Positions 36,374 to 46,276 of a DNA stretch of 64,000 nucleotides are shown one piece after another. Both the position numbers and the translations under genes were made by a program. The stretch covers positions 2,852,001 through 2,916,000 of the forward strand of contig NC_064651.1 of the NCBI RefSeq assembly GCF_001723175.1, in the 5' to 3' direction. The notes beneath the pieces were generated by a model, which did not search any database, was not told where the DNA came from, and worked only from the letters and a program-made list of their open reading frames with translations. How positions within the stretch are numbered: the first letter of the stretch is position 1; each line of letters starts with the position of its first letter. The stretch comes from Penicillium oxalicum (taxonomy: Eukaryota > Ascomycota > Eurotiomycetes > Eurotiales > Aspergillaceae).

Positions 36374-37330
36374 ATGCAAATACTCATTACCGGCGCCGCG
36401 GGCTTCATCGGCCAGCTCCTGGCAAAAGAACTTCTGGATGATCCGACCTATCAAGTCACTCTCACCGACATCATCGAACCGCCCGTACCTCAAGGCGCTC
36501 GTCACCCGGAGAATGCCACATGCGTCAAAGCAGATCTTCTCACAGCTGCCCAGGATGTCGTCAGTCCCTCTCTAGATGCGGTCTACGCCTTCCATGGAAT
36601 CATGTCGTCAGGTTCCGAAGCCAATTTCGAGCTCGGCATGAGTGTCAATATCGACGCAACTCGCAACTTGCTGGAAGTTCTTCGCAAAACTTGCCCCGGC
36701 GTGCGAGTCATCTACTCATCAAGCCAGGCCGTCTACGGACAACCACTGCCGGAAATCGTCACGGACAATGTCATTCCAACCCCCGAGTCCTCGTACGGCG
36801 CCGAAAAAGTCGTGTGCGAGACCCTCGTGAACGAATACACTCGTCGCAAGTTCATTACCGGCTTCACCCTTCGATTCCCCACCATCTCCGTGCGGCCCGG
36901 TGCGCCCACCGCTGCGGCCTCGTCGTTCCTGTCGGGGATGATCCGTGAGCCGTTGGATGGCAAAGAGTGCGTGATTCCAATTGAAGATCGATCCTTCAAG
37001 TCTTGGCTCTGCTCTCCCAAAACGCTCGTCCAGAATCTGATCCTCGCCCTGCAATTACCTGCGGACTCGGTGCCTCCTCATATTCGCCAGATCAACGTCC
37101 CGGGTATCTGTGTGACGGTTCAAGAGATGATGGATGCTCTGGAAACGGTGGGCGGGAAGGATAAACTGGGTTTCCTCAGTGAGAAGGAGGATCCCACTGT
37201 GGTTCCAATCTTGAAGTCGTGGCCCACTCGATTTGACAATTCGCAGGCGATCTCTCTAGGCTTCAAGCGCGATACGTCCTTTGAACAGACCGTGAGAGAC
37301 TACAAAGCCTCATTGGCGCAACAATCATGA
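36374..37330 (+). CDS. D-erythronate dehydrogenase-like extended SDR (DenD family)
   Basis: Single exon, 318 aa, starting MQILITGAAGFIG. The glycine-rich NAD(P) motif GAAGFIG is at residues 7-13. The SDR catalytic residues are Ser116-118 (IYSSSQAVYG) and Tyr141-Lys145 (SSYGAEK). Stretches typical of bacterial DenD are NFELGMSVNIDATRNLLE, LRFPTISVRPGAPTAAASSF, MIREPLDGKECVIPI and SWLCSPKTLVQNL, plus a late SWPTRFD. Bacterial DenD oxidises D-erythronate to 2-oxo-tetronate in four-carbon sugar-acid catabolism. Whether the fungal protein uses the same substrate is an inference. The kinase and isomerase of the bacterial pathway are not seen in the window. Its divergent neighbour is a Zn2Cys6 regulator. 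Confidence 0.88.
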   Translation: MQILITGAAGFIGQLLAKELLDDPTYQVTLTDIIEPPVPQGARHPENATCVKADLLTAAQDVVSPSLDAVYAFHGIMSSGSEANFELGMSVNIDATRNLLEVLRKTCPGVRVIYSSSQAVYGQPLPEIVTDNVIPTPESSYGAEKVVCETLVNEYTRRKFITGFTLRFPTISVRPGAPTAAASSFLSGMIREPLDGKECVIPIEDRSFKSWLCSPKTLVQNLILALQLPADSVPPHIRQINVPGICVTVQEMMDALETVGGKDKLGFLSEKEDPTVVPILKSWPTRFDNSQAISLGFKRDTSFEQTVRDYKASLAQQS

Positions 37331-37457
37331 CGCTTACTCCAGGAACGCGAATCATATATGATGGGGCGGCATACTGTGGCACTTCTTGCTCTACCGTTGC
37401 GGTTTTTCTAGCAACGTTCGAGCGGTGTCGTGTACAATACCCACTTGAGACGTGAAA

Positions 37458-37724
37458 TTAGAATGTACAGACTATCATAAATTTCAGTTGATTTCCAACC
37501 ACGAAAGTACGGTGTGTGGATGCAATTGAAAATAATACGAAAGACGAACGCAGTAATCTCTTCGTGTATTCGGGTGATATAAATGTGAGGTTGCGGAAGA
37601 ATAGGCATTTGCTCACCTTATCAACGCCGTGACGGAACCGGCTTGTAGCGAGATCTCGGGGCTCCTTCTCGGTGGTCTCCAATGAGTGTTTGAGTTGCTC
37701 TGCCAATTTGTCGGCAGAAGACAT
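37458..37724 (-). CDS. small hypothetical protein, 88 aa as read
   Basis: The ATG at 37724 begins MSSADKLAEQLKHSLETTEK. The first 36 residues look like genuine protein: charged, helical, ending SRFRHGVDK. There the DNA reads AAG|GTGAGC, a good splice donor, so the continuous frame beyond 37616 is probably intron and the real 3' exon is unassigned. TAG acceptors near 37482 are possible. No family is recognised. It faces the end of the DenD-like gene. Confidence 0.45.
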   Translation of the reverse strand: MSSADKLAEQLKHSLETTEKEPRDLATSRFRHGVDKVSKCLFFRNLTFISPEYTKRLLRSSFVLFSIASTHRTFVVGNQLKFMIVCTF

Positions 37725-38082
37725 TTTGAATTTTGAAGAGTCCAGGGAGGCCGGATTTTCGTGTCGGTTTCAGAGGGAGTGGCCAGAGGTTGTGGAGGCA
37801 GTGCTGCTTTCTGACGAGGTCCGCTTCGCTGTGGTTGCGAATTCAGCACAATGACCCGATTAACAAGACAAGTTGAAGATCATTTTGAATCCGTGCTAAT
37901 TGGTGCGGCTGTATGGTTTGCAGTGCGGTGAGAGAGAGAAAAACAAGGGATTCATCGTGAGTATGTTTTGTTTTCTTCCACTACCGATCATGGAAATGGA
38001 TGGAGCGCATGTGTGACCAGTTGACGGACACTCGAGTCTGATTGTGCGGCTCTGAACATTTCCGGTTTCCGGCTGCCTTCGC

Positions 38083-38170
38083 TTGATTTCTATGTGGTGT
38101 TTAAGTGATTTTGTCTTGAGGTCAAAGTGATTTCTATCTGGGGTCAAGGCGATTTCTATTGGAGGTCAAA
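38083..38170. repeat. 22-bp tandem repeat, 4 degenerate copies
   Basis: Units start at 38083, 38105, 38127 and 38149. Each is 22 bp and built on the pattern GTGATTTCTATNTGGGGTCAAR. The copies differ at several positions. A weaker, partial fifth unit follows. Confidence 0.8.
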
Positions 38171-38298
38171 GGGAGGATTTTCTGGGTGGTGTGGATTTGA
38201 TATCGCCCTGGTAATCTCATGTAAAATGAAATTGCTTCAGTCGCAACAATTCGCCTACTGGTCCCTAAATATTTCCATCGACTCTCAACAAGTGTGAA

Positions 38299-38308
38299 CT
38301 ATATAAAA
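38299..38308 (+). promoter_or_regulatory. TATA box without an assigned gene
   Basis: CTATATAAAA matches the consensus well. Most genes in this window have no such box. No convincing coding frame follows within 300 bases on the + strand. Confidence 0.5.
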
Positions 38309-38466
38309 AGGAGGTGGTCGATCCGAAATACCGATCAACCGACTGAGCAACTGTTCCCTCATCGACCCATTCCGTTTGGAGCAACCAATCACTCGGCGTA
38401 CAAAAGTAGGCCTGGGACACATAGGTGAACAAAAAAAAGCCTTTGAAAAAGAGAGCTACCTCTCTT

Positions 38467-38484
38467 GCGCTAAAGATTTAGCGC
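38467..38484. repeat. 18-bp near-perfect palindrome
   Basis: GCGCTAAA and TTTAGCGC flank a two-base centre, an 8-bp stem in an AT-rich intergenic stretch. Confidence 0.8.
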
Positions 38485-38916
38485 GTTCAGGGATGAGGTG
38501 TAATGATTCAGCGACAGTAGATATCAGGACGAATGAAGAGATCGATCACGCGGTTATCCCCCAGTCTCCACACTCATTACAAGAACTGGAAGAATGCCCT
38601 GAAGCAGCACCGTTTTGAAAAGCATTTGGGTCGCGATCATCGTGAAAGTTTCCCCAAGGCACCACACAGTCTGCCATCAAAAGTAAGTATCATGCGGATC
38701 AAATGAATGGACTCAACGAGAGTCGAATCTCCGATTTTTTTTTTGGTCAAATCTTTTCAATGGTCTCATTCAACTGCTTCGAGATAAAGTCATCTTCCCG
38801 CCGCGACAGTCACATGACCGCGTCCGTTGCCGAAGGGGAAGGAACCCAACACGCGTTGGATGCACCAGGCTGAACAATGACAAACTCCGAGCCTGGAGCC
38901 GGGATTGACACCCACG

Positions 38917-40811
38917 ATGAGTGAGGAATGTGCTAATCCTCTCCTTCTGGGTTGGATCAAAGAATGGCTGGAACAGGCCCGAGAGCGCAACAGCAAAGGC
39001 GTGACCGTGTTCGTACCTGACGCTAGTCCTGAGGTCGGGAGTCTGATACCTAATTTTGGTCTAGATACAAAAAAGCGTACGAGTCGATGAAAGCATGCCC
39101 TTTGACCTTTGAGCACCCATCACAAGCCCAGCAACTAAATGGCTTGGGTCCCAAGTTATGTGAACGACTGACGGAGAAGTTGAAGACTCACTGTCAAGAA
39201 AATGGGCTTCCGATGCCGCAAATCCCCGGGCAAGGTGCGTCGAGCCTGAATGAGTGTATTCTGATGGGCCGGAAGAAGTGTTAATGAGGCTGATCTCTTC
39301 AAGGGAGTAAGAGAACATCAGATACGGGCGTTGCTGAACAACCGGCCAAGAAGCCGCGAAAGGCACGGCCCTATGTGCCAGCTCTTCGATCAGGTCCATA
39401 TGCCATTCTGCTGGGTCTGGCAACCCAAGGCGAAAGTAGCAGCCAAGGCATGACCAAAGCCCAGTTGATCGAGCTTGCACAGCCTCATTGTGACAGCTCT
39501 TTCACAGCACCCCCAGATCCATCAAAGTATTTTACAGCGTGGAGTTCAATGAGGACCTTGATTCAAAAGGAATTTGTCTACGAACATGGCCGTCCACTTC
39601 GGAAGTATGCACTGACTGAAGAGGGCTGGGAGGTCGCCAAGCGCATTCAAAAGACCTTGCCAGGGGCATCGAGTGAAAATGCTACCTCTACGGGCAACAA
39701 CTCCCAGGCTTCGACATTTGCAAACGCCTCTGCCACGGGCAACGCCTCGCTTCTCCTTGATGAGGGCGATCGGGCGACAGTGGATAACCCTGTCGCTGCT
39801 TTCCCAGGCATTCAGACAGACGGGCCTCGGGAGCCAATCGTACTTCCCCCAGGAAGTTTCACGGTCGAACTCATTCTGGATAACCGAGAAGTACGTAGCT
39901 CGAAGGATCGAGACTACATTGCCAACGAACTCATAAAAAAGGGTGTCACCCCCCAGGTGCGGGCATTGGAACTGGGCGATGCTATGTGGGTAGCGAAATG
40001 CCGTGATCCTTTGCATCTTGCCCAATTCGGTGAAGAGGGTGATGAGGTCATGCTGGACTGGATTCTCGAAAGAAAGCGTCTTGACGATCTTGTCCAGTCA
40101 ATCAAAGATGGCCGATTCAAAGAGCAAAAATTTCGTCTGAAACGATCCGGTATCAAGAACGTCATTTATCTGGTCGAAGAATTTGCCGTGGCACACACCG
40201 AAGCTCCCTCGGGGAATGCCTTCAAATATCAAGAGTCCACCGCATCAGCCATGGCCTCGACCCAAGTCGTGGACGGGTACTTCCTAAAGAAAACAAAACA
40301 ACTCGACGATTCCATCCGATACCTGGCCCGCATGACGCGGCTTTTGGCCAAGATGTACGGAGCATACGATCCGTCTCAGGATGGGAATCGCGTGAGCCAC
40401 ACTACAACGGCCACAACTTCCCACTCGGTTGCCTTGATTCCTACGCGATGTCTCTCTTCTACCAAGTCATACCTCCCTTTACTCGACGAACTGCGGACCA
40501 AGGACCCGTCCGTGACGTATGGTGTGACCTTTTCAACCTTCTCGGCGCTGACCTCCAAGTCAGACGTATTGTCTCTTCGAGATATTTTCCTCAAGATGCT
40601 CATGTGCATCCGTGGTGTCACAGGCGAGAGGGCGCTGCAGATCCAGCGTAAATGGCCCACTCCCCGGCAGCTTGTGGAAGCATATCAGGCGCTGGAACCC
40701 AGGGAACGAGAGACTCTTTTGGCGACTGAGCTACATTCTGTCGTGAGAAGAAAGGACTTTGGTAAAGCGCTCAGCAAAAAGGTTGCCGAAATCTGGGGGG
40801 AAGGAAGGTGA
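38917..40811 (+). CDS. MUS81: crossover junction endonuclease MUS81
   Basis: Three exons: 38917-39008, 39065-39234 and 39304-40811, giving 589 aa. The first intron (GTTCGT...CTAG) joins KGVTV to YKKAYESMK. The second (GTGCGT...TTCAAG) is in phase and joins PGQ to GSKRTSD. An N-terminal helix-hairpin-helix region (about 1-85, GLGPKLCERL) precedes a basic linker and a winged-helix segment (about 110-190). The ERCC4/XPF nuclease core carries the metal-binding motif ERKRLDD (about 360-370). The C-terminal helix-hairpin-helix holds MLMCIRGVTGERALQIQRKWPTP. With Eme1/Mms4, Mus81 cuts branched DNA at stalled forks and during recombination in the nucleus. A short Thr/Ser-rich stretch after KMYGAYDPS is in frame but looks extra. 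It ends 138 bp from the convergent Cu-ATPase gene. Confidence 0.95.
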
Positions 40812-40949
40812 CTGAAACAGTATCGGCTTAGTCGAGCTATTTTGGGGACTGAACACTCTTCTGAGATATTAAATAACGATAATACTATGAACTGCACAAG
40901 ATACGGATGTACTTAATCATAACATGCACAACCCAAAGACACACAAGGG

Positions 40950-43900
40950 TCATGTCCTCCTGAAAAGTTTCCTCACACTTTCCCAACTGATCCTCAACGC
41001 GAGACTGCTCGATATGACCGAAACGCTGCTCAGTGCCATGGCTAATGCAGCCCATACTGGACTCAACCTCCAATGTTCATTCACAGTGACAATCTCTCCG
41101 CCAATGGTCTTCTGGTGATGACCAGTCACGATCGGATAAAAGACGCCAGCGGCCACGGGGACCAGGATCAGGTTGTAAACCACGGCCCATCCAAAGTTCA
41201 TCCGAACCCTGTTGAATACCCGGCGGCTGAGAACCACGAGTTGCAGAATTGTGCGAAGGTCTGAATTCAACAAGATGAAGCTGGCAGAGTTGATGGCAAC
41301 GTCCGAGCCAGATGCCATGGCAATGCTGACATCTGCGGCGGCAAGAGCGGGTGAATCGTTGATACCGTCTCCGACAAAGGCAACAATTGGGCGTGAACCG
41401 CCCTTGTCTGATACAGTTGGCATGCTGTTTCGGTTCTCATTGGCGAGTGACCCTGCCTGGATCTTCTGTACAAAGCTTGCCTTTTCTGCAGGCAGCACGT
41501 CAGCCATAACATTTGAGCGGGGAATTCCCAACATTTCGGCGACAGCATGGGCAGTCTTCTGGTTATCGCCTGTGCACATGAAGACCTTGATATCCCTGCT
41601 CTGAAGTTGAGAGATGACGTCGACAGCCTCGGGACGAACTGTATCGGATGTCGCGAAGACGACCGCTGGAATAAAGGGAGATGTCTCGGAGGATTTGCAA
41701 CGAATGGACAGGACCGCAGTGGATTTACCACTTGTTTGAAACTTTGACAGGAGACCAGAGACGAAGTATGTATCGCCTCCTGGGGGGAGAATGCTGTGAA
41801 GCAGCCGCTCATTCCCAATAGCGGCTTCATATGATTCACCTTCCTCAAAGTCGACCGTGAAGGAGCCCTTCAGCCCCTGGCCGGGAATTTCTTCTATATC
41901 CGAAGACAAGATATTGAACGTGGCTTGGCTTTGACAGAAGGCAGAAATCGCCTGCGCAATAGGGTGATTACTGCTTTCTTCCAGGCTCCGTGCCAGTGAC
42001 CATGAGACACTCATCAATTTCGGGTCCTTTGTTAGGAACTCATGCTCCGTGACCTTGAGGCTTCCTCCTTCAGTCAATGTGCCGGTTTTGTCGAACACGA
42101 TGGCATCCAGTCGGCTCGCTTCCTGAAAAGCCTCACCTCCGCCCTTGACCAGAATCCCGTGTTGCGCTGCAAGACCACCCCCAACAAAGAGGGCAGTTGG
42201 TGCGGCCAGTGCCAGGCCACAGGGGCAGGCGACGACAAAAACAGCAATCGCAAATTCCAAGCTCCAGAATGACCAGCCCCCGCGAGTGTTGTCCAGATAA
42301 TCGCCAGGAAGGACACCAGTGTGTCCAAGGGCGAGCCAGATCACAAAGGTCAGAATGGCAATCAGGGTGATGATTGGCACGAAGTGAGAAGTCAAGACAT
42401 CCGCAACTCTTTCCAATGGCGCGCGTTTGCTCTGGCCCTCGCGGACAACTGCAATAATTCGATCAAGCATGGAAGACCCGCCTAGCTCTGTGACACGAAC
42501 CTGCACTGGATGGCCAACGTTCACCGAGCCAGAAAAGACTTCATCTCCCTGCGTCTTCTGGACTGGGCGAGACTCTCCTGTGAGCGAGCTCTCATCAAAT
42601 TGGAAGTTACCCTCGCCGATCACCACACCATCTGAAGGCGGAGATGTGCCGTGAGGAATGAGAACACGGTCCCCTATTTCTAGGAGATCAACACCAATTT
42701 TCATCGTCACGTCAGAAGCGGCATTGGAAGAGGCATCGCTCTCCGTGGCCGCGTCCCCGATCAGCTGTGCAAACGACGGGCGAAGGTTGCCCAAGGATGC
42801 CACCGCATCACCGGTTCGTGCTTTGCTGTATGCCTCAAGAAAACGACCAATGAGAATGAACAGCGTCAAAAAGACCACGGAATCAAAATAGGTGGTTCCA
42901 TGTGCACTTGCTTTGTGACCGCTCAAGGCATCCATGATTAAGATAGCTAGCGACGAGAAGTAGGCGACTGATGTTCCGGCTGATATCAAGAGATTCATGC
43001 TTCCGAACCGATAGAAACGGCGGAGAATTGGAACTCGGCTCCCTGGACGCCACAATGCGCGGATTTCTTTCAGCGCACGGGTATGAAAGACATCAGTGCC
43101 GAAGACCATGACAGGAGTTGACATGATAAAAAGAGCCCACTCGATTCTCGTGACGCTGCCAGACCACATTTTTTGTTCCAGGTATCTTCGAGTGGCATTC
43201 TGAGGAGAGACCAACGACATGAAAACAATTCCAATGATGAAGGTGGGAATGGCGACGGCGAACACAAACAGTAGGCGGGAGAGTAGCCTGTGGCGCTCGT
43301 GTAGCTGCATCGCTCGAGATCGATCTTCTATGCTTGGTGGATGATAGATACTCGCACTGAAAGCAGGATGGGCATCATTGATGGTTTTGAGTATTGAACG
43401 GATGGTCAAGGTTGGCGGGGCAGGCTCGTAAGTGATTTCAACGACTGGTCTTTTCTCAGTGGGAGCCTCGTTGACACTGATGTTTGGAAGGCCAGCCAAG
43501 GAGTCCATGACCTTTTGGGGACAGTGACGACAGAACATCCCGTCAACCACAATTGAGATCGTACGTTTCGGGGCTTGGTCCACCAACGCAGTGCCCGAGG
43601 GTGATGGGCTATCGGCAGTGCGTCGGGTATCATCATGCCCTATGCGACCTGCTTGCAACGTGGAAGTTCCAGGAACTTGCTTCACTTCATCAAGGACCGC
43701 CTCGAATCCAATGTCCTCTATCCGTTCGGTGATCGTATCAACATATGCCCGCGGACCAGCAAATACAAGGGTCGCACTATTTGTGAGCAGATTGACAGAG
43801 ACTTCTTTGACCCCGGCCAACTCTTCAAGCGCAGCAGTGACACTGTTGACGCACGATGCGCAGGTCATTCCACCAATACTGATTCTAGCATTATATTCGT

Positions 43901-44642
43901 CCAAGCTTACTGGGGGAGGCAATTGATTTTGGCCAGTGTTGTTGAGCGAGACCAAACCACCAGCTTTGGAACAGCAACCACGAGGTTTCGAGGTTGCAAT
44001 CGACGGCGAGTTGCAGATTATTGAGATTGATGGGGACCGCTCGGTGTCTGAGTCTTGCAGCTTCGTTCGCTCCTTTTGTGGTTCCCAGCCAGTAGGGCTC
44101 GGAGGTGTTTTCCAATCGGTGTTGATAGCCTTCGTGTTCGTCGTCTCGAATTCATGCTGCTGTGATTCCTTTTTGCAAGAATCGCAATTGGCAATGTGCC
44201 GTGCGTTCCAAGCACCATGGGCATGATCTTTGGCATTTGAGGAAAGTCCAGGGTACAGTTCTTGGTGATGGAATGATCCCGAGCCGCCCTGAGCCCAAAG
44301 GCCAGTATCCATCTCGGCCAAGATGGACCCTTCCTCATCATAAGTGGTGACATGATGCACCTCAAACGCAGCATCAACGAGAGCATCAACCAGCACCGTA
44401 GGCTGAGCTCTACTCCCATGAGATACTCGGACTTCGTGTGTCATAATCGATACGTGAACATCCTCCACAGAAGGGACCTCAAAGAGGATCTCGGTGATAT
44501 ATGCCACACATGAGGCGCAATGAATATTGCTCACCCAGAAGACACTCTTTCTCCTTGGAGGGGTACTCTTTGAATGTGGCTGGTCTGCTCTTTGGGCTCC
44601 TGCAACGTTTTGCGGGAGCCCAGCCTCTTGTTGTAGAGACAT
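40950..44642 (-). CDS. copper-exporting P1B-type ATPase (CrpA/CRP1-like)
   Basis: Single exon, 1230 aa, ATG at 44642 (MSLQQEAGLPQ). Three N-terminal metal-binding modules are seen: NIHCASC (about 40), GMTCASC (about 260) and GMFCRHC (about 370). A His/Cys-rich linker (HIANCDSCKKE) lies between the first two. The ATPase core is complete: phosphatase loop SLTGES, CPC in the ion-path helix (about 805), phosphorylated Asp in DKTGTLTEG (about 850), NHPIAQ, and GDGINDSPAL (about 1094). Eight membrane segments are expected. It is much longer than yeast Ccc2. The extra divergent N-terminal domains recall the fungal copper-detoxification exporters Crp1/CrpA rather than the Golgi supplier Ccc2, but this distinction is inferred. 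A (CT)n tract and a probable 5'-UTR intron lie just upstream. Confidence 0.9.
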   Translation of the reverse strand: MSLQQEAGLPQNVAGAQRADQPHSKSTPPRRKSVFWVSNIHCASCVAYITEILFEVPSVEDVHVSIMTHEVRVSHGSRAQPTVLVDALVDAAFEVHHVTTYDEEGSILAEMDTGLWAQGGSGSFHHQELYPGLSSNAKDHAHGAWNARHIANCDSCKKESQQHEFETTNTKAINTDWKTPPSPTGWEPQKERTKLQDSDTERSPSISIICNSPSIATSKPRGCCSKAGGLVSLNNTGQNQLPPPVSLDEYNARISIGGMTCASCVNSVTAALEELAGVKEVSVNLLTNSATLVFAGPRAYVDTITERIEDIGFEAVLDEVKQVPGTSTLQAGRIGHDDTRRTADSPSPSGTALVDQAPKRTISIVVDGMFCRHCPQKVMDSLAGLPNISVNEAPTEKRPVVEITYEPAPPTLTIRSILKTINDAHPAFSASIYHPPSIEDRSRAMQLHERHRLLSRLLFVFAVAIPTFIIGIVFMSLVSPQNATRRYLEQKMWSGSVTRIEWALFIMSTPVMVFGTDVFHTRALKEIRALWRPGSRVPILRRFYRFGSMNLLISAGTSVAYFSSLAILIMDALSGHKASAHGTTYFDSVVFLTLFILIGRFLEAYSKARTGDAVASLGNLRPSFAQLIGDAATESDASSNAASDVTMKIGVDLLEIGDRVLIPHGTSPPSDGVVIGEGNFQFDESSLTGESRPVQKTQGDEVFSGSVNVGHPVQVRVTELGGSSMLDRIIAVVREGQSKRAPLERVADVLTSHFVPIITLIAILTFVIWLALGHTGVLPGDYLDNTRGGWSFWSLEFAIAVFVVACPCGLALAAPTALFVGGGLAAQHGILVKGGGEAFQEASRLDAIVFDKTGTLTEGGSLKVTEHEFLTKDPKLMSVSWSLARSLEESSNHPIAQAISAFCQSQATFNILSSDIEEIPGQGLKGSFTVDFEEGESYEAAIGNERLLHSILPPGGDTYFVSGLLSKFQTSGKSTAVLSIRCKSSETSPFIPAVVFATSDTVRPEAVDVISQLQSRDIKVFMCTGDNQKTAHAVAEMLGIPRSNVMADVLPAEKASFVQKIQAGSLANENRNSMPTVSDKGGSRPIVAFVGDGINDSPALAAADVSIAMASGSDVAINSASFILLNSDLRTILQLVVLSRRVFNRVRMNFGWAVVYNLILVPVAAGVFYPIVTGHHQKTIGGEIVTVNEHWRLSPVWAALAMALSSVSVISSSLALRISWESVRKLFRRT

Positions 44643-44644
44643 GA

Positions 44645-44664
44645 TCTATCCAACCGTTGGTAGT

Positions 44665-44709
<45 letters not shown>

Positions 44710-44742
44710 TCACGACCTGGGAGAATCAATGAACGTACCAAG
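44645..44742 (-). other. probable 5'-UTR intron of the copper ATPase gene
   Basis: In transcript direction a GTACGT donor starts at about 44742. It is followed by the (CT)n tract, a CTAAC branch site, and a GATAG acceptor three bases before the ATG. All three core signals match the introns spliced elsewhere in the window. It removes no coding sequence. Confidence 0.55.
44666..44707. repeat. (GA)21 microsatellite, CT-rich in the transcript
   Basis: An uninterrupted 42-bp dinucleotide repeat, 23 bases upstream of the Cu-ATPase start codon and inside the probable leader intron. Confidence 0.95.
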
Positions 44743-46276
44743 GAAGCGTACCCTTATTGTAACGATAGAACAATATAGATAGATTTATGATAATTGATAC
44801 ACGAATTGAAGAGGCGATGCCGGAGGTAGGCAACGGATGTTGGAAAATATCTTCAGGTCGTGTGAAGGTTGAGTCGCGAGTACCTGGCGTGGGCGGAACT
44901 GGAGGGCGGGTACGGACAAGACGCATCCAGGAACTATAGCAACTACGACACAGCGAAATGTCAGGCAGAAAAAGGGCGGGTGATGATCATTCAAGATTTG
45001 ACCAGATTCCCGGCTGTCGGCTGCTTATGAGTCTCTGATCTAGGAGCGAAGTATTTAAGGCCAGGCCATCGTACCAAATTGCGAGGGGCGAAGCTGCGAG
45101 ATTTGTGCGCAGGGCTCAGGCAAAGAACGCACAAATGCCGCAAGATGGGCCCTTGAAGCAAGTGCAGCAACATTCCAACGGACCAATGCCATGGATCATC
45201 TGATATGTAGTATCATATCATGAGCTACAAAGTTGCGCGGCCCCGGCAAGCTGATTTCTAAAGAAAGCTCATGAAGGTGCTCGAAAAGAATGAATCTGCA
45301 TACTATTGTAATGCTCCTTGGCTGCATGGACTCACGTCAGGATTCCTTCGAATGCGGCAGCGGCCTCGTGGATCCGTCCTGATGCCTTGCCGCCTTGCCG
45401 CCTGGGTGAAGGCTGTAGACCCACATGCTGAGTCAGGCCGCTGTTGCTGCCACATCTCCAAGGCGCGAGACGGCTGACCCCGCCCCAAATTTCAATATGT
45501 CCTATTTGGGACTAGTTGCCTTTGGCCCCATCTTGGTAATGGATTCACATGGCTCTGCTTCTAGAAAGAATGGGACTAGAAGAAAGTGGTCACAAGGCGT
45601 GACTTTGGAGCAAGTCAAAGGCAAAAGAGAATGACTCATCAGAAGGCGTCTTTTCCGTGATTGGATTTTATACGAGACGCTGTAGGACAAGCTGCGTGGA
45701 ATACTACTGGGCCAGGTGAAAAATTAAGCTCCTTGAACTTCTCGAAAAGCTGTCAGTTGGACGAGTCGAACGCGCGCCCGCCAACTGTTCAATACCCACA
45801 CGTGATCTCACCACTGAGCCACGGGTGACTCTCTCCCTCAGAAAAACTTCATCACCACACCCGCACCGTACCCCACGTCCGGCATTGCCTTTTACTGCTC
45901 TTATCGTCTTATCACAATCTTTTTTTTCCTTTTTTTTGATAGAAACGCGTGCGTTCAGACCCGTGTTCCGCGATTCAAGGACTGAATCCCTTCGCGGACC
46001 AACAACGAGGCGCCGAGAGCGCGTAGTTGAGAGCTCCGTTCCAATAGTCTTTCCCGTCAACTGACTCCAACTTTTTCACGACCTCATTTTCATCTACATG
46101 GAATAATTTCCGCGACCTTACTATCACCTACCCTACAGCTTGGTCGAACGGCCCTCTCATTACCTCACACCTACCTCGGCTCGCACGAAAATTCGACCGT
46201 CGCACGATTGGGGGGGGATTGCAGTTCGCCTGAGCTTTCACTCCATCGCCCTCTCACAAGCCGATCACGTCCATCC

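Larger units (their letters stand above)
37725..38916. other. intergenic with tandem repeat, TATA box and palindrome
   Basis: No complete gene is found. The stretch contains a four-copy 22-bp repeat (38083-38170), a strong TATA box (38299-38308), an 18-bp palindrome (38467-38484) and a T10 run (38735-38744). The MUS81 promoter is at the right end. An 80-codon open frame at about 38376-38618 lacks an ATG start. Confidence 0.55.
44643..46276. other. divergent promoter region, Cu-ATPase / BRF1
   Basis: This holds the promoters of the copper ATPase (leftwards) and BRF1 (rightwards). It includes the (GA)n repeat and probable 5'-UTR intron next to the ATPase, and T-rich runs near 45915-45940 in the BRF1 leader. 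No other gene is supported. Confidence 0.55.

Noticed and set aside
38083..38170. Possible CRISPR array
   Set aside because: The 22-bp units are directly adjacent with no spacers, and the genome is fungal; it is a tandem minisatellite.
38690..38744. Possible tRNA or Pol III gene ending in T10
   Set aside because: A TCGAATC-like box precedes the T run, but no A box, acceptor stem or T-arm pairing can be drawn on either strand.
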